DNA of 64,000 nt from Saururus chinensis (lineage: Eukaryota > Streptophyta > Magnoliopsida > Piperales > Saururaceae). This document shows, piece after piece, positions 1-10,457 of this stretch. Both the position numbers and the translations under genes were made by a program. Under the pieces are notes generated by a model that saw only the letters and a list, made by a program, of their open reading frames with translations, searched no databases and was not told the DNA's origin. Location: assembly GCA_035235625.1 (NCBI GenBank), contig CP141141.1, positions 21,573,968 through 21,637,967 of the forward strand, written 5' to 3'. Every line of letters starts with the position of its first letter. The stretch's first letter is position 1.

Positions 1-360
1 TTGTAAATTGGGGGTGAGACAACATTGATATCATTAACTTATTTTTTAAAATCTCAACTGCAAATACACTTAAACATTTATTATGTGAGGTGTTCCACTT
101 TGTTACTTGAGGAGTTTCTTAGCTATATATATATACACACACACATAGAGAGAATAGTTGTTAAGCACGCCCAAACCAGCGGTGGTGATCCTCTGGCTTG
201 GGAGGCTGAATACTTCTGCCCCTACCAACCCCAGGCCATGGGATTCACATCCTGTGGCCGATATGCATAGGGCGCATATATCAAGAAGGCCACAATCCAT
301 CCCAAGCATCCTTAAGAACAAATCCCACAATAGTCTGAAGACAAATCATAAATACAAGTC
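1..360. other. Intergenic, no gene recognised
   Basis: No open frame here resembles a protein I know. A short dinucleotide stretch (TA/CA) lies near 124-145 and a moderately GC-richer patch near 165-300. The left end of the trinucleotide MITE that starts at 361 should lie here if complete, but I do not find its terminal motif, so that end seems lost or degraded. Confidence 0.5.
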
Positions 361-616
361 CAGGTGGTGGAGGTGGTTGTGGTGGTGGTGATAGTGGTTG
401 CAGCGGGGGGGGGGGGGGGGGGGGGGTGACAACGATAGTGGTGGTGGCAATAGCAATGGCGGCGGCAGTGATGACAGTGGTAGTAGTTGCAGTGGAGATG
501 GCAGTGATGGCGGTAGTGGTGGCATTGGCGAGGGAGGTGGTGGTGGCGTTGGTGACAACTTTGGTGGTGGTGGTGGTGGTGATGATAATGGAAGTGGTGT
601 TAATAATGGTGTCAAG
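361..616. repeat. Trinucleotide (GGT/GGC/GAT) tract, left half
   Basis: The stretch is an imperfect GGT/GGC/GTG/GAT trinucleotide repeat. A run of 22 G residues sits at 405-426. It is interrupted at 616 by the hAT element and continues at 13471-13545 on the other side, with the last 8 bases (609-616) duplicated at 13463-13470. A similar tract lies inside the MITE at 41621-42392 in the opposite orientation. The Gly/Ser-rich or Pro-rich frames here are repeat translations, not genes. Confidence 0.85.
609..616. repeat. Target-site duplication of hAT, left copy
   Basis: GTGTCAAG here pairs with GTGTCGAG at 13463-13470, one mismatch in 8. An 8-bp duplication is the hallmark of the hAT superfamily. 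Confidence 0.8.
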
Positions 617-1034
617 CAGTGGCGGACTTAGGATTTTTGGTGAAGGGGGTCATGATTTAACAAAGCTTTAAAAAAACTTTATTAGAATAATAAAGCTAAT
701 AATTAAGATATACTTAAGTAAAACATAAAGTTGAGATAAAAAATCTAAGTAATTATAAAAATTGTCAACAAAATATAATAAGCATTTAAAATAAGTGTAC
801 ATACCCCTTCGACATCCTTGTAAACTTTATTTGCAATAATTTTTTATATTTATGAATCATGCATCTCGATCCCAAGAAATTAAACGTTTCCTGTTTAAAA
901 AAGACAAATAGTAATAGGAGATTAATTTTATTTTAAAACCTAACTAGTATAAACCTCATTAATGCAAAGAAAAGCAAGAATACACAAATAAAAATAAATA
1001 ATAAATAAATATAATAATAAAGACAATATTACCA
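617..1034. other. hAT 3' noncoding end
   Basis: AT-rich sequence lies between the left terminal repeat and the transposase stop. No other gene is seen. Confidence 0.6.
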
Positions 1035-2830
1035 TTAAGATGGCAATTGCCCTCGTTGAGTCTTTATATTTTGGAAGCGTTCGATGATCTTCTTATTATC
1101 AATTTTCTTGAAAATGTCATTCTCAATAAATGTAATCAAACAATCACTCATCAACTCATCTCCCATTCGATTACGAAGCTTATTCTTCACAATATTCATT
1201 GCAGAAAATGCTCTTTCAACTGTAGCAGTTGCAAATGGAAGGGTTAATGCCAACTTTATGAGCAAATAAACCAAAGGAAATCGTAATTTTTTTTCTTGTC
1301 CACCATTTTCTTAGCAAGATCAGCAATCCCAATTAAGTTTGAGAACTCATTATTAGACCGCATATCCACAATATAAATATCCAATTGATCATCAAGGGTT
1401 GAGATATCCATTGTAGAGAATTCATGTGGATAAATTCTGGCAAAAGAAAGTAATTTTTGTTTATCATAAACTAAGAAAGAATCTCTTGGATCAAGACATG
1501 ATATACAAAGAAGCAACTCTGTATTCCTTTCTGTGAAACGAGTGTTAAGTTCTTGGAGTTGTATATTAATAATAGTGTAGAACAAACCAACACGATAATA
1601 ATGTAGGTTTGTAATTTGCTCTCCATGTCTTGACCTTTCGCATGCTATATACTTGTCATCCATACAAAGAATATCAATATCATGTTGGTTACAAAATAAA
1701 CAAATTTCAGTCATGATAGAGTCCCATCCATTATCTCTTAGTTCCAGCAATGTTTCCTTAGATGATTCAACCAAAGCCATCGCATTCACAATATCTTGGT
1801 CCTTTCGTTGCAATGCTTTTGATAAATCATTGGTTACCCCTAAAATCTTCTTCATAATATGCAAATTGAAAACAAATTCAAAAGATAGCATATTATCAAT
1901 TAAGGAATTTGCTTTGGCTCTCAACTCTCGCTCTTCGCCATCTTTATCAATAATATCAAGTACTGGAATCACAGCGGAAAACATGATGATAAAGCTTTGT
2001 AATGTACCATAATGTGAGCCCCAACGAGTGTCACATGGTCTTCTCAAGCTTGTTTCTTGGTTAAGTCCTTTCCCGGTCGCTAAGTCACCACTCTCAACTG
2101 CTTTAGTAATATCTTTTAGTTGTTGTTCTCTGAGATTATCTCTGCGCTTACATGATGCTCCAACAACATTTGTTATAGTGGAGAGTAAGTCAAAAAAATT
2201 ACTTATTGCCTTGTTATTTTTTGCAATGGCAACAAGTGTTAATTGAAGACGATGAGCAAAACAATGAATATAGTGTGCATATTCATTCTCATTCAAAATA
2301 AGTGTTTTTAGCCCATTAAACTCACCTTGCATGTTACTTGCATCATCATAACCTTGTCCTCGCAATCTTTGTATACTTAATCCATGTTTGGAAAATAGTT
2401 CTTCAATTGCCTTTTTAAGCTCCACAGCTGTTGTTTCTTTAACATGTATAAAGCCAATAACACGCTCAATCACACAGCCTTGTTGATCTACATAACATAT
2501 AGCAACAACCATTTGTTCATTAATGGACACATCACGAGATTCATCAACCAAAATAGTAAAAAAGGCATCCCCAAGATCACTAATGATAGCTACTACAATC
2601 TCCATTGCAAATGAATTTATAATATTTTTCTGAATACTTGGCGCTGTCACTTTGTCATTTTGAGGAGCATTTTTTAGCACAACCCGTCCCACATCTCCAC
2701 TTTTATGTGCAAAAAATTTTAGAATTTCAAGAAAATTTCCTTGATTATCTAAATCTTCTGATTCATTATGACCACGAAAAGGTAAACCTTGATTTAAAAA
2801 AAATATAGTGCACTCAATTGATGCCTCCAA
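1035..2830 (-). pseudogene. hAT transposase, C-terminal part (DUF4371 plus hAT dimerisation)
   Basis: The main frame (2830 to 1256, about 524 residues) has the RNase-H-like core of the ZMYM1/TTF-type hAT group, with blocks such as FTILVDESRDVS, CYVDQQG and YIHCFAHRLQLTLVA. The last block, in another frame (1274-1035), is a clear hAT dimerisation domain with TATVERAFSAMN followed by LRNRM. The two overlap by about 19 bases in different frames, so a frameshift near 1265 separates core and dimerisation domain. The first Met of the core frame is not a true start: upstream sequence continues to 2874 and then jumps across the MULE to 11483. The protein would cut and paste DNA; this copy cannot make a whole enzyme. 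Confidence 0.88.
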
Positions 2831-2874
2831 CTGAGTAAGATATTCAAGTTTACTTTGCTCTTCTTGCTTCTTTA

Positions 2875-2883
2875 AAATTATTA
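2875..2883. repeat. 9-bp target-site duplication of MULE, left copy
   Basis: AAATTATTA here is repeated exactly at 11474-11482. A 9-bp AT-rich duplication is typical of Mutator-like elements. Confidence 0.85.
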
Positions 2884-3130
2884 GGGAAAATTATTTAAAT
2901 AATAATTAAAAAAAATTATTTACCACTTTGGGAAATATTTCCCAAAGTGGTGTTCCTTTTTGCCATGCAGGCGCCAGCCAAGCAGCTAGCGCCTGTGTGG
3001 CTTTTTTTTAAATTTTTTAGCTGATTTCGTCATTTAGAAGGACGAAAACGACAAAACAGGTTTAACGTTTTAAACTTGACCCGACGAAATCAACTTACGG
3101 CGATTTCGTCCTTCTAAACGATGAAATTGC
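2884..3130. repeat. MULE terminal inverted repeat, left arm
   Basis: About 247 bases starting GGGAAAATTATTTAAATAAT match the reverse complement of 11171-11473. The arm includes a perfect 28-base palindrome at 2923-2950, a GC-rich hairpin (GGCGCCAGC type) near 2970-2994, and copies of a GATTTCGTC/GACGAAATC motif. The right arm has about 55 extra bases of the same motif. Confidence 0.88.
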
Positions 3131-3596
3131 AAATTAATGTTCTCCCCGCCTCTATTGCAAACCGGACTACTCTTTTTTTTTTTGTCATTTTAACTCCCAT
3201 AAACCGGTTGCCATTACTGCAGACCCGGACTACTCTATTATAACTCTTTTTGTTACTTATCACTTACTATGTCATTATCAGCTAATTTCTTTGTAAAAAA
3301 CAAAAAAAAAAAAAGAATTAATGCTTTGAGGTTGAAACTAATGTGGGTTTTAACTTTTTAATAGTTTTTCGTTGACCAAAGGGCTAATAGTCTAATAAAT
3401 GATAATAACTCTTCAATTGCATTAGTTGTTAAAAAAGTCACCAAATAGAACAATGTGAATGTAGGTGTGTTGCGTAAAGTGAATGTGAATGTGTAGTGGG
3501 TGTGCTGCATTAATGACAAAATAAAGGGAATGTGTAGCATTAATGGCATTGCTGCCATATTGGAGAATAACGATCTCGTGATTTCGTCGTTCAAAG
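3131..3596. other. MULE interior, left, no gene
   Basis: AT-rich sequence has oligo-T and oligo-A runs near 3170 and 3301 and a loose GTGAATGTG-type repetition at about 3450-3505. No coding similarity is seen. A GATTTCGTCGTTC motif at about 3579-3591, just before the viral boundary, resembles the motif in the MULE arms. Confidence 0.5.
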
Positions 3597-3650
3597 ATGA
3601 GCCTCATTTCTCACTTGAAGAGCAAACAAGTATAGGCACTCAAAATAGCA
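3597..3650. repeat. Rearranged viral end: inverted start-site piece plus leader piece
   Basis: Bases 3597-3623 are the exact reverse complement of 10492-10518 (27 nt, the region just downstream of the viral TATA box). The next part, about 3624-3648, matches about 4127-4149 in direct orientation. The viral insert is thus bounded by short perfect inverted repeats, and its left end is a patchwork. Confidence 0.75.
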
Positions 3651-3664
3651 TAGCTCTTATTCCA
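3651..3664 (-). promoter_or_regulatory. Degenerate tRNA-Met primer binding site (distal copy)
   Basis: The minus strand reads TGGAATAAGAGCTA, differing at two positions from the caulimovirid primer site consensus TGGTATCAGAGCYA. It ends the downstream copy of the terminal redundancy and lines up with the site at 10164-10177. Confidence 0.65.
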
Positions 3665-4259
3665 GAATAGCTAGAAATTATAGCTCTGTGAAGATATGCC
3701 ATGACAACAATGCAATTTCGAGCATCAACAAACAGGCCTCTTATCACGAACAATTCTCTAGTTATCTTGTAACAAAGATATGGAGGAATAATTCCGTTTT
3801 CTAATGTCAAAGATCGGAACGAAGCCGCAATGACAGAGCATACTAATCAGAATAATCCTTTGACGATGAGAGAAGAGAAGCAAGTAATAATTTCGTTTTC
3901 TGATGTCAAAGATCGGAACGAAGCCGCAATGACAGAGCATACTAATCAGAATAATCCTTTGAGGATGAGAGAAGAGAAGCAAGTAGTAATTCTGTTTTCT
4001 AATGTCAAAGATCGGAACGAAGCCGCAATGACAGAGCATACTAATCAGAATAATCCTTTGAGGAAGCAAGTAAGAGGTAGAAATGACTCGGTAAAGCAAA
4101 CACACTCTTTTTTTTTCAATAGCAGCAAACAAGTACAGGCACTCAAAATAAAAATTACATAAAGGGAAGAACACTCTAGAGAAAACTGAAAACTAGGGAA
4201 GACTCATTTCTTTCTTTTTTCGATTGATCTTCAAGTGAGAAATGAGGCTCATATTTATA
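3665..4259 (-). repeat. Quasi-LTR: downstream copy of promoter and leader
   Basis: This matches 10178-10525 in the same orientation. It has three 99-bp repeats against two in the other copy, and an extra segment of about 110 bp (about 4075-4185) absent from the other copy. Such terminal redundancy is expected when more than one genome length of a circular pararetrovirus is integrated; it is not a retrotransposon LTR because it lacks TG/CA ends and the element lacks integrase. Confidence 0.78.
3791..4070. repeat. Three tandem 99-bp repeats in viral leader
   Basis: Units begin at about 3801, 3900 and 3999 (period 99). The unit contains ATGTCAAAGATCGGAACGAA. Since 99 is divisible by 3, both strands show repeating open frames of 33 residues, which I take as a by-product. 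Confidence 0.9.
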
Positions 4260-4285
4260 CCTAACATTCTTCGCTTCTTCACGTG
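4253..4285 (-). promoter_or_regulatory. Viral promoter, downstream copy (TATA box and G-box)
   Basis: TATAAAT lies on the minus strand at 4253-4259. A CACGTG G-box core is at 4280-4285, about 20 bp upstream in the direction of transcription. The same TATA context recurs at 10519-10525, but the sequence upstream of it differs there, so only this copy keeps the native upstream region. Confidence 0.6.
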
Positions 4286-4323
4286 GTTTCCTTGTCTGGC
4301 AGCATGCACAATGGGCGTGTGCA

Positions 4324-4918
4324 TTATCCAGAACTGTCCGTGTCATATTCGCTGGACGAATAGTAGGGGTTAGGGTCATGTGAATCCCAGTCACGGGTTG
4401 GAGTGAGACGATTTGTGTTGACAAAAGCGTCCAATCCGTGCAGATAAAGGTCTTGATCTCCGCTGGCAAACGGATATGCCATTATGTGTGATGGGACGTC
4501 CACATAGTATACTCCATTGAGACTGGCCATATGCAGCTTGAAGGCATAGAAATCATCTGAATACCGGTGATAGTTTTGTGACATTGGTATTTGTCCATTG
4601 GAGAATTCTCACTGGTTCGTGGATATATGAGATGTAGAAATTTACGTCAAGAGCTATAACAAAATCCCATGGCTGATGGAAGCTAATCTGTACAAATGTG
4701 CTATGGATCTGGTTGAGCAGAGTCTGCCAGTACTGAATAGGGTAGAACCATTCCAAGAGTTTCTTGACGCCGAAGGCATGGTTAGAGAGGTTTCGACGGA
4801 CTTGGATTTGAAACAGATAAGCGGTTAGCCGTCCAACATTGAAAAAGATGGAGATACACCATTTTTCAATGATGTACCAGAGGAGACAAAGGGCTTCCTT
4901 AGGGCAATAGTAGTAATT
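4324..4918 (-). pseudogene. Caulimovirid frame downstream of RNase H, unknown function
   Basis: After the RNase H stop near 4919, coding-like sequence continues. One frame runs from about 4918 to 4553 (contains GVKKLLEWFYPIQYW) and another from 4584 to 4324 (contains YSDDFYAFKLHMASLNGVYY and ends in an acidic Ser/Asp tail). They overlap in different frames, so a frameshift probably splits one gene. Florendoviruses are known to carry an ORF2 of unknown function after the polyprotein; this could be its equivalent or a polyprotein tail. I do not recognise a fold. Confidence 0.5.
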
Positions 4919-6635
4919 TCAAAAACTGAAAGGGCAAAGATAGGCATAGTCAGGATGGGGGATTTGGAAGAAGACTGGTAGATTTCGAACTAAGTGAATT
5001 TCAAGGTAGGCAGTGATAGAGGTGGTAGTTCGGAGTGGAAAAGTAAAGGTGGCTAGTAAGTTGAGAAGCTCTGGAGGGAGGTTTTCACATTCTTCAAGAG
5101 GGAGTAGGTCGAGGAACAGGTGTTGTGGTGAAGAAATCTGTGGTTGGGGAGGCCGCAGGTGGGAGAGGAAGTCAGCAAGAATATTGTCCTTTCCTTTAAT
5201 CTTTTTCACTTGGAACTTCCATTGGGAAAACCAATCATGCCAGCGTAAAAGCTGGGCATTTGGGAGCTGTTTTTGCTTGAAGTGTAACATCTGAGGGAAA
5301 GCACTCATATCCATTTCCACTATAAAGTCATGACCGATCAGAAAAAATTGAAATTTCGTAATGGCCATCTTTACCGCAAGGATCTCCTTGTATGTGCTAT
5401 GGTAATGCTGCTCAGAAGCTTTAAATGAACCACTCTTGTAGCCGCATAAATGTCGCTTCTGGGTGTTATCGAGAACAAACAGTGCTGCTCCCCAAGAATG
5501 ATCACTGGCATCAGTCTGTAAAATACGATGCTGCTGTGGGGAAGGGATCTGCAGTGGTGGCAGTCTCAGAACAATTTCCATAATTGCTTTGACGGCGTTT
5601 ACGTGCTTCTCAGACCAAGGGGGTGGAGATTTCCGAAGGAGTTCAGATAGTGCTACTCTGTGCTTCGATAGATGAGGAATAAAATCAGAAACATAATTCA
5701 AAATACCAAGAAAAGTTTGAACTTGTTTTTGGGATAATGTTTCTTCAGGAAAATCCTTGAGTTTTTTTTGCAATATGGGACAAAGGGATATATTTGCCGT
5801 TGCGGATTTCCATTCCAAGGAAATCAATGTCGGGTGTGCATAGCACAATCTTCTGCTCAGAGAGCATAATGCCATGATTGCAGTAGATAGAATGAAATTC
5901 TTGGAGAAGTTGTAAATGCTCTTCCTCTGTTATGGAAAACAGGAGGATATAATCAATATAAACAAGAGCTGAATGGAGCAGAGGACAGAAAATTTTTATC
6001 ATAATTTTCTGGAAAATAGAGGGTGTCGTCTTTAGTCCGAATGGAAGGACTGTCCATTGGTAGTGAGCATTTGGAATGATGAAGGCGGTCTTTTCTCTAT
6101 CATCTAGATGGATACCAATTTGCCAGAATCCTGCTTTTAGGTCAAACTTAGAGAAAACCTTGGCGTCTGCAATCTGCTCGAAGAGACTCATCCGTTGTGG
6201 TAACGGGAATTTTTCATCAGCCAGATATCTGTTAAGAGGCTGATAGTTTATAACAAGTCGGGCTTTGCCACGTGCTTGTTCAACTCTCTTGTTGACATAA
6301 AAGGCTTGACATGCCCATGGCGAGGATGTTTCTTCAATAATACCTTGTTTGAGAAGCTGGGAAAGTTCTTCTTGTGCTTGGAGGAGCTTGTCAGGTTTCA
6401 TGCTTGAATGACTAGCAGGTGTGGGAGTGGATGTGGGGGCTGTGGCCTTGAAAGAAAGGCGGACAAAGAACTTGGGTCTTATCCATAGTGGTGAATTATG
6501 TCGTGCTTTGAATTCTTCGTGCGAGGATGCACAATAATCTTGTATGAGGCAAAGTCTGATTGCTTCATGAGGGTCCAGCAAAGCATGCAAATTGTTAATA
6601 GTAGTCCATGGGGAAAACTTGGCTTTGTAGGACAA
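4919..6635 (-). pseudogene. Caulimovirid reverse transcriptase and RNase H
   Basis: Two overlapping frames: 6635-5745 (RT) and 5875-4919 (RT thumb and RNase H), so a frameshift lies between about 5745 and 5875. RT motifs seen are GKARLVINYQPLNRY, FSKFDLKAGFWQI and WTVLPFGLKTTPSIFQ. The catalytic box reads YIDY at about 5948-5959 where an active enzyme has YIDD, so the third acidic residue is lost. RNase H shows LQTDASDHSWGAALF and a KEILAVKMAI block. The RT signature resembles caulimovirids, not plant gypsy elements. In life it would convert pregenomic RNA to DNA. Confidence 0.88.
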
Positions 6636-7050
6636 TCCATGGGGTTTCCACTTAAGCTGAGGTAGTTTGTGGAGGATATCAAATCCGATAATGACATCTT
6701 TTCTAGTAAGAGGAGGCCCAAGAAAGGACTGTGTGATCTATAAGGAAGGGAAAAGAGAGATGGTCAGAGGTTTGCTGATCTTATCAATATGGAAGGAATT
6801 TTTGTCAGCAATTTTGAAATATTGGCTGTGGGGATGCCAATAACTGGGTTGGAGGATGGAAGGCTTAAGAATTGAGCGAGATGCTCCAGTATCAAGAAAA
6901 GCAATGAGGGGGATGGTTGTAGAACCGAGATGAAGAGTAACAGGTAGGAGAGGAGTGGGTTGCAAAGCAAATAATTCGTCAATTCCAAAAATTTCTGCTT
7001 GATCATCAGAGTCATCATCATCATCAGAACTTGGTCGTAGCTAGAAAATT
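6636..7050 (-). pseudogene. Caulimovirid aspartic protease
   Basis: A frame at 6965-6738 contains FLDTGASRSIL, the catalytic D-T-G-A/S loop of retropepsins, in the right place between zinc knuckle and RT. A stop near 6738 breaks the link to the RT frame, while the sequence continues toward RT in the region 6737-6636. It would cut the polyprotein. Confidence 0.75.
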
Positions 7051-7946
7051 CTAGCTAAAGGATAGTATCAGAATTGTAGTCTTCATCGGCAAAGAGCTCT
7101 GATTCAAGATCATGAAATTCCTGCTGGGTGATTGCCATCGCCTGCTGGATGAATTGGGCCTTGCGGGGCTGTTTCTTGGTCGGACATTGTCGAGCAAAAT
7201 GTCCAAATTTTCCACAAAGAAAACACTTGCTGGATTTTTTGTGTCATGGTCCTTTTTTTCGAAAAAAATCTCCACTTTTGCTTGGGCTTGGCAAATCTGT
7301 TTTTCCGGGAGAATCGTGGTTTGTGGAAATGAAACTTCTTTTTGGTGGAACAAGTGCAGCCATTGTCACCTTTGCATTTGATCTGTAAGTCTAGTCGAAG
7401 GCAGGCTTTTCCAAGTTTCTGGCCAATTTCTTGGAGGCGTTGGATGAACTTGGACTGGTTGCATAGTCTGTCAACAGTAGTGAGACTTAACTGATAAATT
7501 TGACTAAGGGTAAGATTACCTATGATATCTCCTTTGAGTTCAATAATATGTCTGGTTTCATCACCCAATGGGTCTGGTAAGGACTGGAGAAACACTTGCT
7601 TCAAGTTGACATCATCGATGCCATTGATTGCATGGAAACGGGCTAACATATGCATATAGTGTTTTTCAAGGTCCTTTTTGTTGAAAGAACAAACCTTTGC
7701 TTTCAGAAATTCTTCACGGGCTGTTTCTTGGCGAAGCACTGGGTGGCCAAGAAATTCATTATAGAGATAGACGATAAATTCAGAGACATCTTTGGACTGG
7801 AGAATCTGAAGTTGTCTGTATTCGCCTAGTGCTATCCACCATTCATGGAGACGTCCACTGAATTTAGAAGAGATTTTGGTGAGAACGTCTCTAAGGTTGG
7901 CGTTTGGGATAGCCATTTCCGCTGTTCCCCAGGCGAATATTTCCAT
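7051..7946 (-). pseudogene. Caulimovirid coat protein with zinc knuckle
   Basis: The frame 7946-7110 has the helical core of a pararetroviral coat protein (blocks such as VSEFIVYLYNEFLGHP and GNLTLSQIYQLS) followed by a Lys/Arg/Phe-rich basic stretch. A CCHC zinc knuckle, CFLCGKFGHFARQC, is read at 7184-7225 but in a different frame, so a frameshift lies between the basic stretch and the knuckle. This domain would package the RNA genome. Confidence 0.75.
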
Positions 7947-9134
7947 AAAACGGTCATGCCATTTGGAGGGGAGGAGATCATCAATTGTGAAGAGCTTTTT
8001 GTTGTCGGTATTTTGCGGAAAGGGACGGGCAAAAGGGTGATAAAAGTTGGGCTCATGTTTTGTATCAAACTGCTCGGAGTCAGAGGGTTGTTCAACTGTG
8101 GGGTCATCTGAGGATGCCTGGTAGGCTTCACCAGGGGTGTCTTGTAAGCAAGAGGCTCAGAGTAAAGAAGCGATAGGATTGGGTTCTTCAATAGGTAAGT
8201 AATGAAAAGGTTGTCGAGAGGAAGCTTCAATATCAGGGGAGAAAATGGGGGCCTTTCCGTTTGGTTTGGAAGGTCTGGGAGACATAGGCGGTTGGCTGGA
8301 GGGTGGTGGAGTAGTAGGTGGGGGTTTTTGGTGGAGGCCAGAGTGTGGAGAAGAGAGAAGTGGTTGCGGGTGATAGTTGGGTATGTAAGAGGAGGGATTA
8401 CCAAATAGAGTGGCAAAGGCTGGGTAGCTTGGAGTAGGAAGTAGCTTAGTAGTGTAGGAGGCTTCGAGACTTCTGAGTTGTGCTTCAAGGTGTCTTTTTT
8501 CTTCATCCTTCTGGGAGATGAGTCTGGAGGCAGAGGAGAACTCATGACATTTGGAAGCAATCTGAAGAAGTTCGTGGTGGAGACCCTCAATCTTTGCTCG
8601 TAGCTCAAGCAAAAGGCTGGAATTGGGAGTGACCAGTGTTGTGAGCTTTTGTTGTTCAGTGAGAAGCTTGGAAAGGGCCTTGTTCTGGGCAACCGCATTT
8701 GCGGCTTGCCAGTTTAGAGCAGCTTCGGTGGTAGAGATCTGTCTGGGCCGTCCGTCAGAGGATTGGCCTGTTGGTGTTGGGATCTGCCATATATGCTTGA
8801 TACGCCTGTTTAGGTCTTCATAATCTTCTGGAGAAGGGAACTCTGCTTCAAGCATGAAAATCTGAGGGACTGTATTTTCAATGGTTGTATGAGTTTGAAC
8901 ACCGGGTAGACATGGATCTTCATCATCGAGGGCACGCAAAGCTTTGGTGTAGTAGTTACTGAGGATATTGGGCTCCTTTTGTCGAGGGTAGAGGACATAA
9001 TAGTCAAATTTTTTAGAGGGTTCTCCTAAGAGATCAACCTCGGGATCGCCTGCTTCATACCTTCTTCGTAGTTGTTGTTGCGAGGAATTTTTTGTTCTTC
9101 TTTTAAGTTTTTCATTGGGATCAGAATACTGCAT
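7947..9134 (-). pseudogene. Caulimovirid coiled-coil and Pro/Ser-rich region
   Basis: A long frame at 9134-8157 holds helical heptad-like stretches (for example LLLELRAKIEGLHHELLQIA) and then a Pro/Ser-rich tail. In petuviruses a comparable region sits between movement and coat domains. The frame is lost before the coat frame starts, implying a frameshift near 8157. Just upstream, near 9135-9180, a short Cys/His cluster (CNCNHC) is visible in the same frame, so the coding region extends further 5'. Confidence 0.65.
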
Positions 9135-10162
9135 GTCGAACTGGTAGTCCAGGCAGTGGTTGCAATTGCAAATATCCCACCAAATGTGAGAGGGTGGATG
9201 GGCAACTGCTTCAATGGTATTGACTTCTGGTAGTGGCGTGGAGAAAACCTCATCGTCTGGAGTGACGAATGGGAACTGAGTTTCAACAGTGTCATCCGCT
9301 TTTCTGATAAAAACAGGAGAGGTATCAGTATGAGACTTAGTAGTCTGCAGGAAAGTCTCATATGCTGTAATCCACTTTGCTGGGAGTATCTGCTAGAGGC
9401 GTTCATTGGAGAGTTGTTTGGGAATATAGGTGCAATGAACACCTTGGGGTCCGATCTTTAGCATGAGAGAATCATCTGACTGGTGGAGACCTGTGGTTGG
9501 GAGGTTTATAGCATGGTTTTGGAGGCGGAAGCAATCTGATAGTGGAGTGTGGTGGCAATGGCTCCAGGTCTCATGTTTAGGCCAGAGAATTGGACTTGGG
9601 CGAAAAGAGAGTTAAACAAGAATGGGTCGTGCAAAGAGATGTTGTAGTTTGGGTAAAGCGTAAGGAAGATAGTGCCAGCATTTAAAGTGACTTGGACAGT
9701 GGCTAAGACACTCTAGTTATATGTGAGAAATCGAGTGTCCAGGAGGGCAAGATTGCTGGCGATTTCCATTCCTGGTCGGCCATGGAGAGTGAGGGCGACT
9801 TTGATAGCTCCAAGATGGAGATGAGTGTAACCTTCAGTCTGCCATTGCTAATGGAGGCTACTGGGTAAAGTAATGGGTAGGAATGACTCCTTTGGGCCGG
9901 CTAGGATCTGGTGCTAGGAGAAAGAGGAGGCTTGGACGTACTCTTTGAACACAGAAGGAATTTTTGAACCAAAAATTTTTTTAAGGCTTTTGACGGTGTA
10001 TGACTCTTTACTTAACTCGAAGACTTGGTAAGGGTTGACAACAGGAAATCGGGTGGCTGGGACTTGGGAGGGGGCATACTCGACTTCATATAAGAAATCT
10101 TGACTCGAGGCAGAGGATGAACGGTAAGTGGTGGATGGTGATGGGAGATTAACGGGATCCAT
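9135..10162 (-). pseudogene. Caulimovirid movement protein (30K superfamily)
   Basis: An ATG at 10162 lies one base after the primer site and opens a frame of 82 residues (to 9914) with EVEYAPSQVPATRFPVV and VKSLKKIFGSKIPSVFKEY. The frame is then broken. Further on, LALLDTRF (about 9729-9752) carries the conserved Asp region of 30K movement proteins. Several stops interrupt the rest. The protein would move virus between cells. Confidence 0.68.
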
Positions 10163-10163
10163 T

Positions 10164-10177
10164 TGGCTCCGATACCA
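10164..10177 (-). promoter_or_regulatory. tRNA-Met primer binding site (proximal copy)
   Basis: The minus strand reads TGGTATCGGAGCCA, one mismatch from TGGTATCAGAGCYA. This is where reverse transcription starts in caulimovirids. It lies directly before the first viral ATG. Confidence 0.85.
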
Positions 10178-10302
10178 GAATAGCTAGAACTATAGCTCTG
10201 TGAAGATATGCCAAGACAACGATGCAATTTCGAGCATCAACAAACAGGCCTCTTATCACGAACAATTCTCTAGTTATCTTGTAACAAAGATATGGAGGAA
10301 TG

Positions 10303-10457
10303 ATTCTGTTTTCTGATGTCAAAGATCGGAACGAAGTCGCAATGACAGAGCATACTAATCAGAATAATCCTTTGAGGATGAGAGAAGAGAAGCAAGTAAT
10401 AATTCCGTTTTCTAATGTCAAAGATTTGAACGAAGCCGCAATGACAGAGCATACTAA
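10303..10457. repeat. Two 99-bp leader repeats (second partial)
   Basis: Units begin at about 10313 and 10412 and match the array at 3791-4070. Confidence 0.85.

Noticed and set aside
346-671. Gly-rich and Pro-rich open frames on both strands
   Set aside because: They are translations of the trinucleotide repeat and cross its border with no known domain.
3758-4174. Repeating 33-residue protein frames on both strands (also 10270-10560)
   Set aside because: The 99-bp tandem repeat is a multiple of three, so any stop-free frame repeats. It lies in the viral leader.
7845-8823. Plus-strand frames within the viral region
   Set aside because: They are antisense shadows of the coat and coiled-coil regions.
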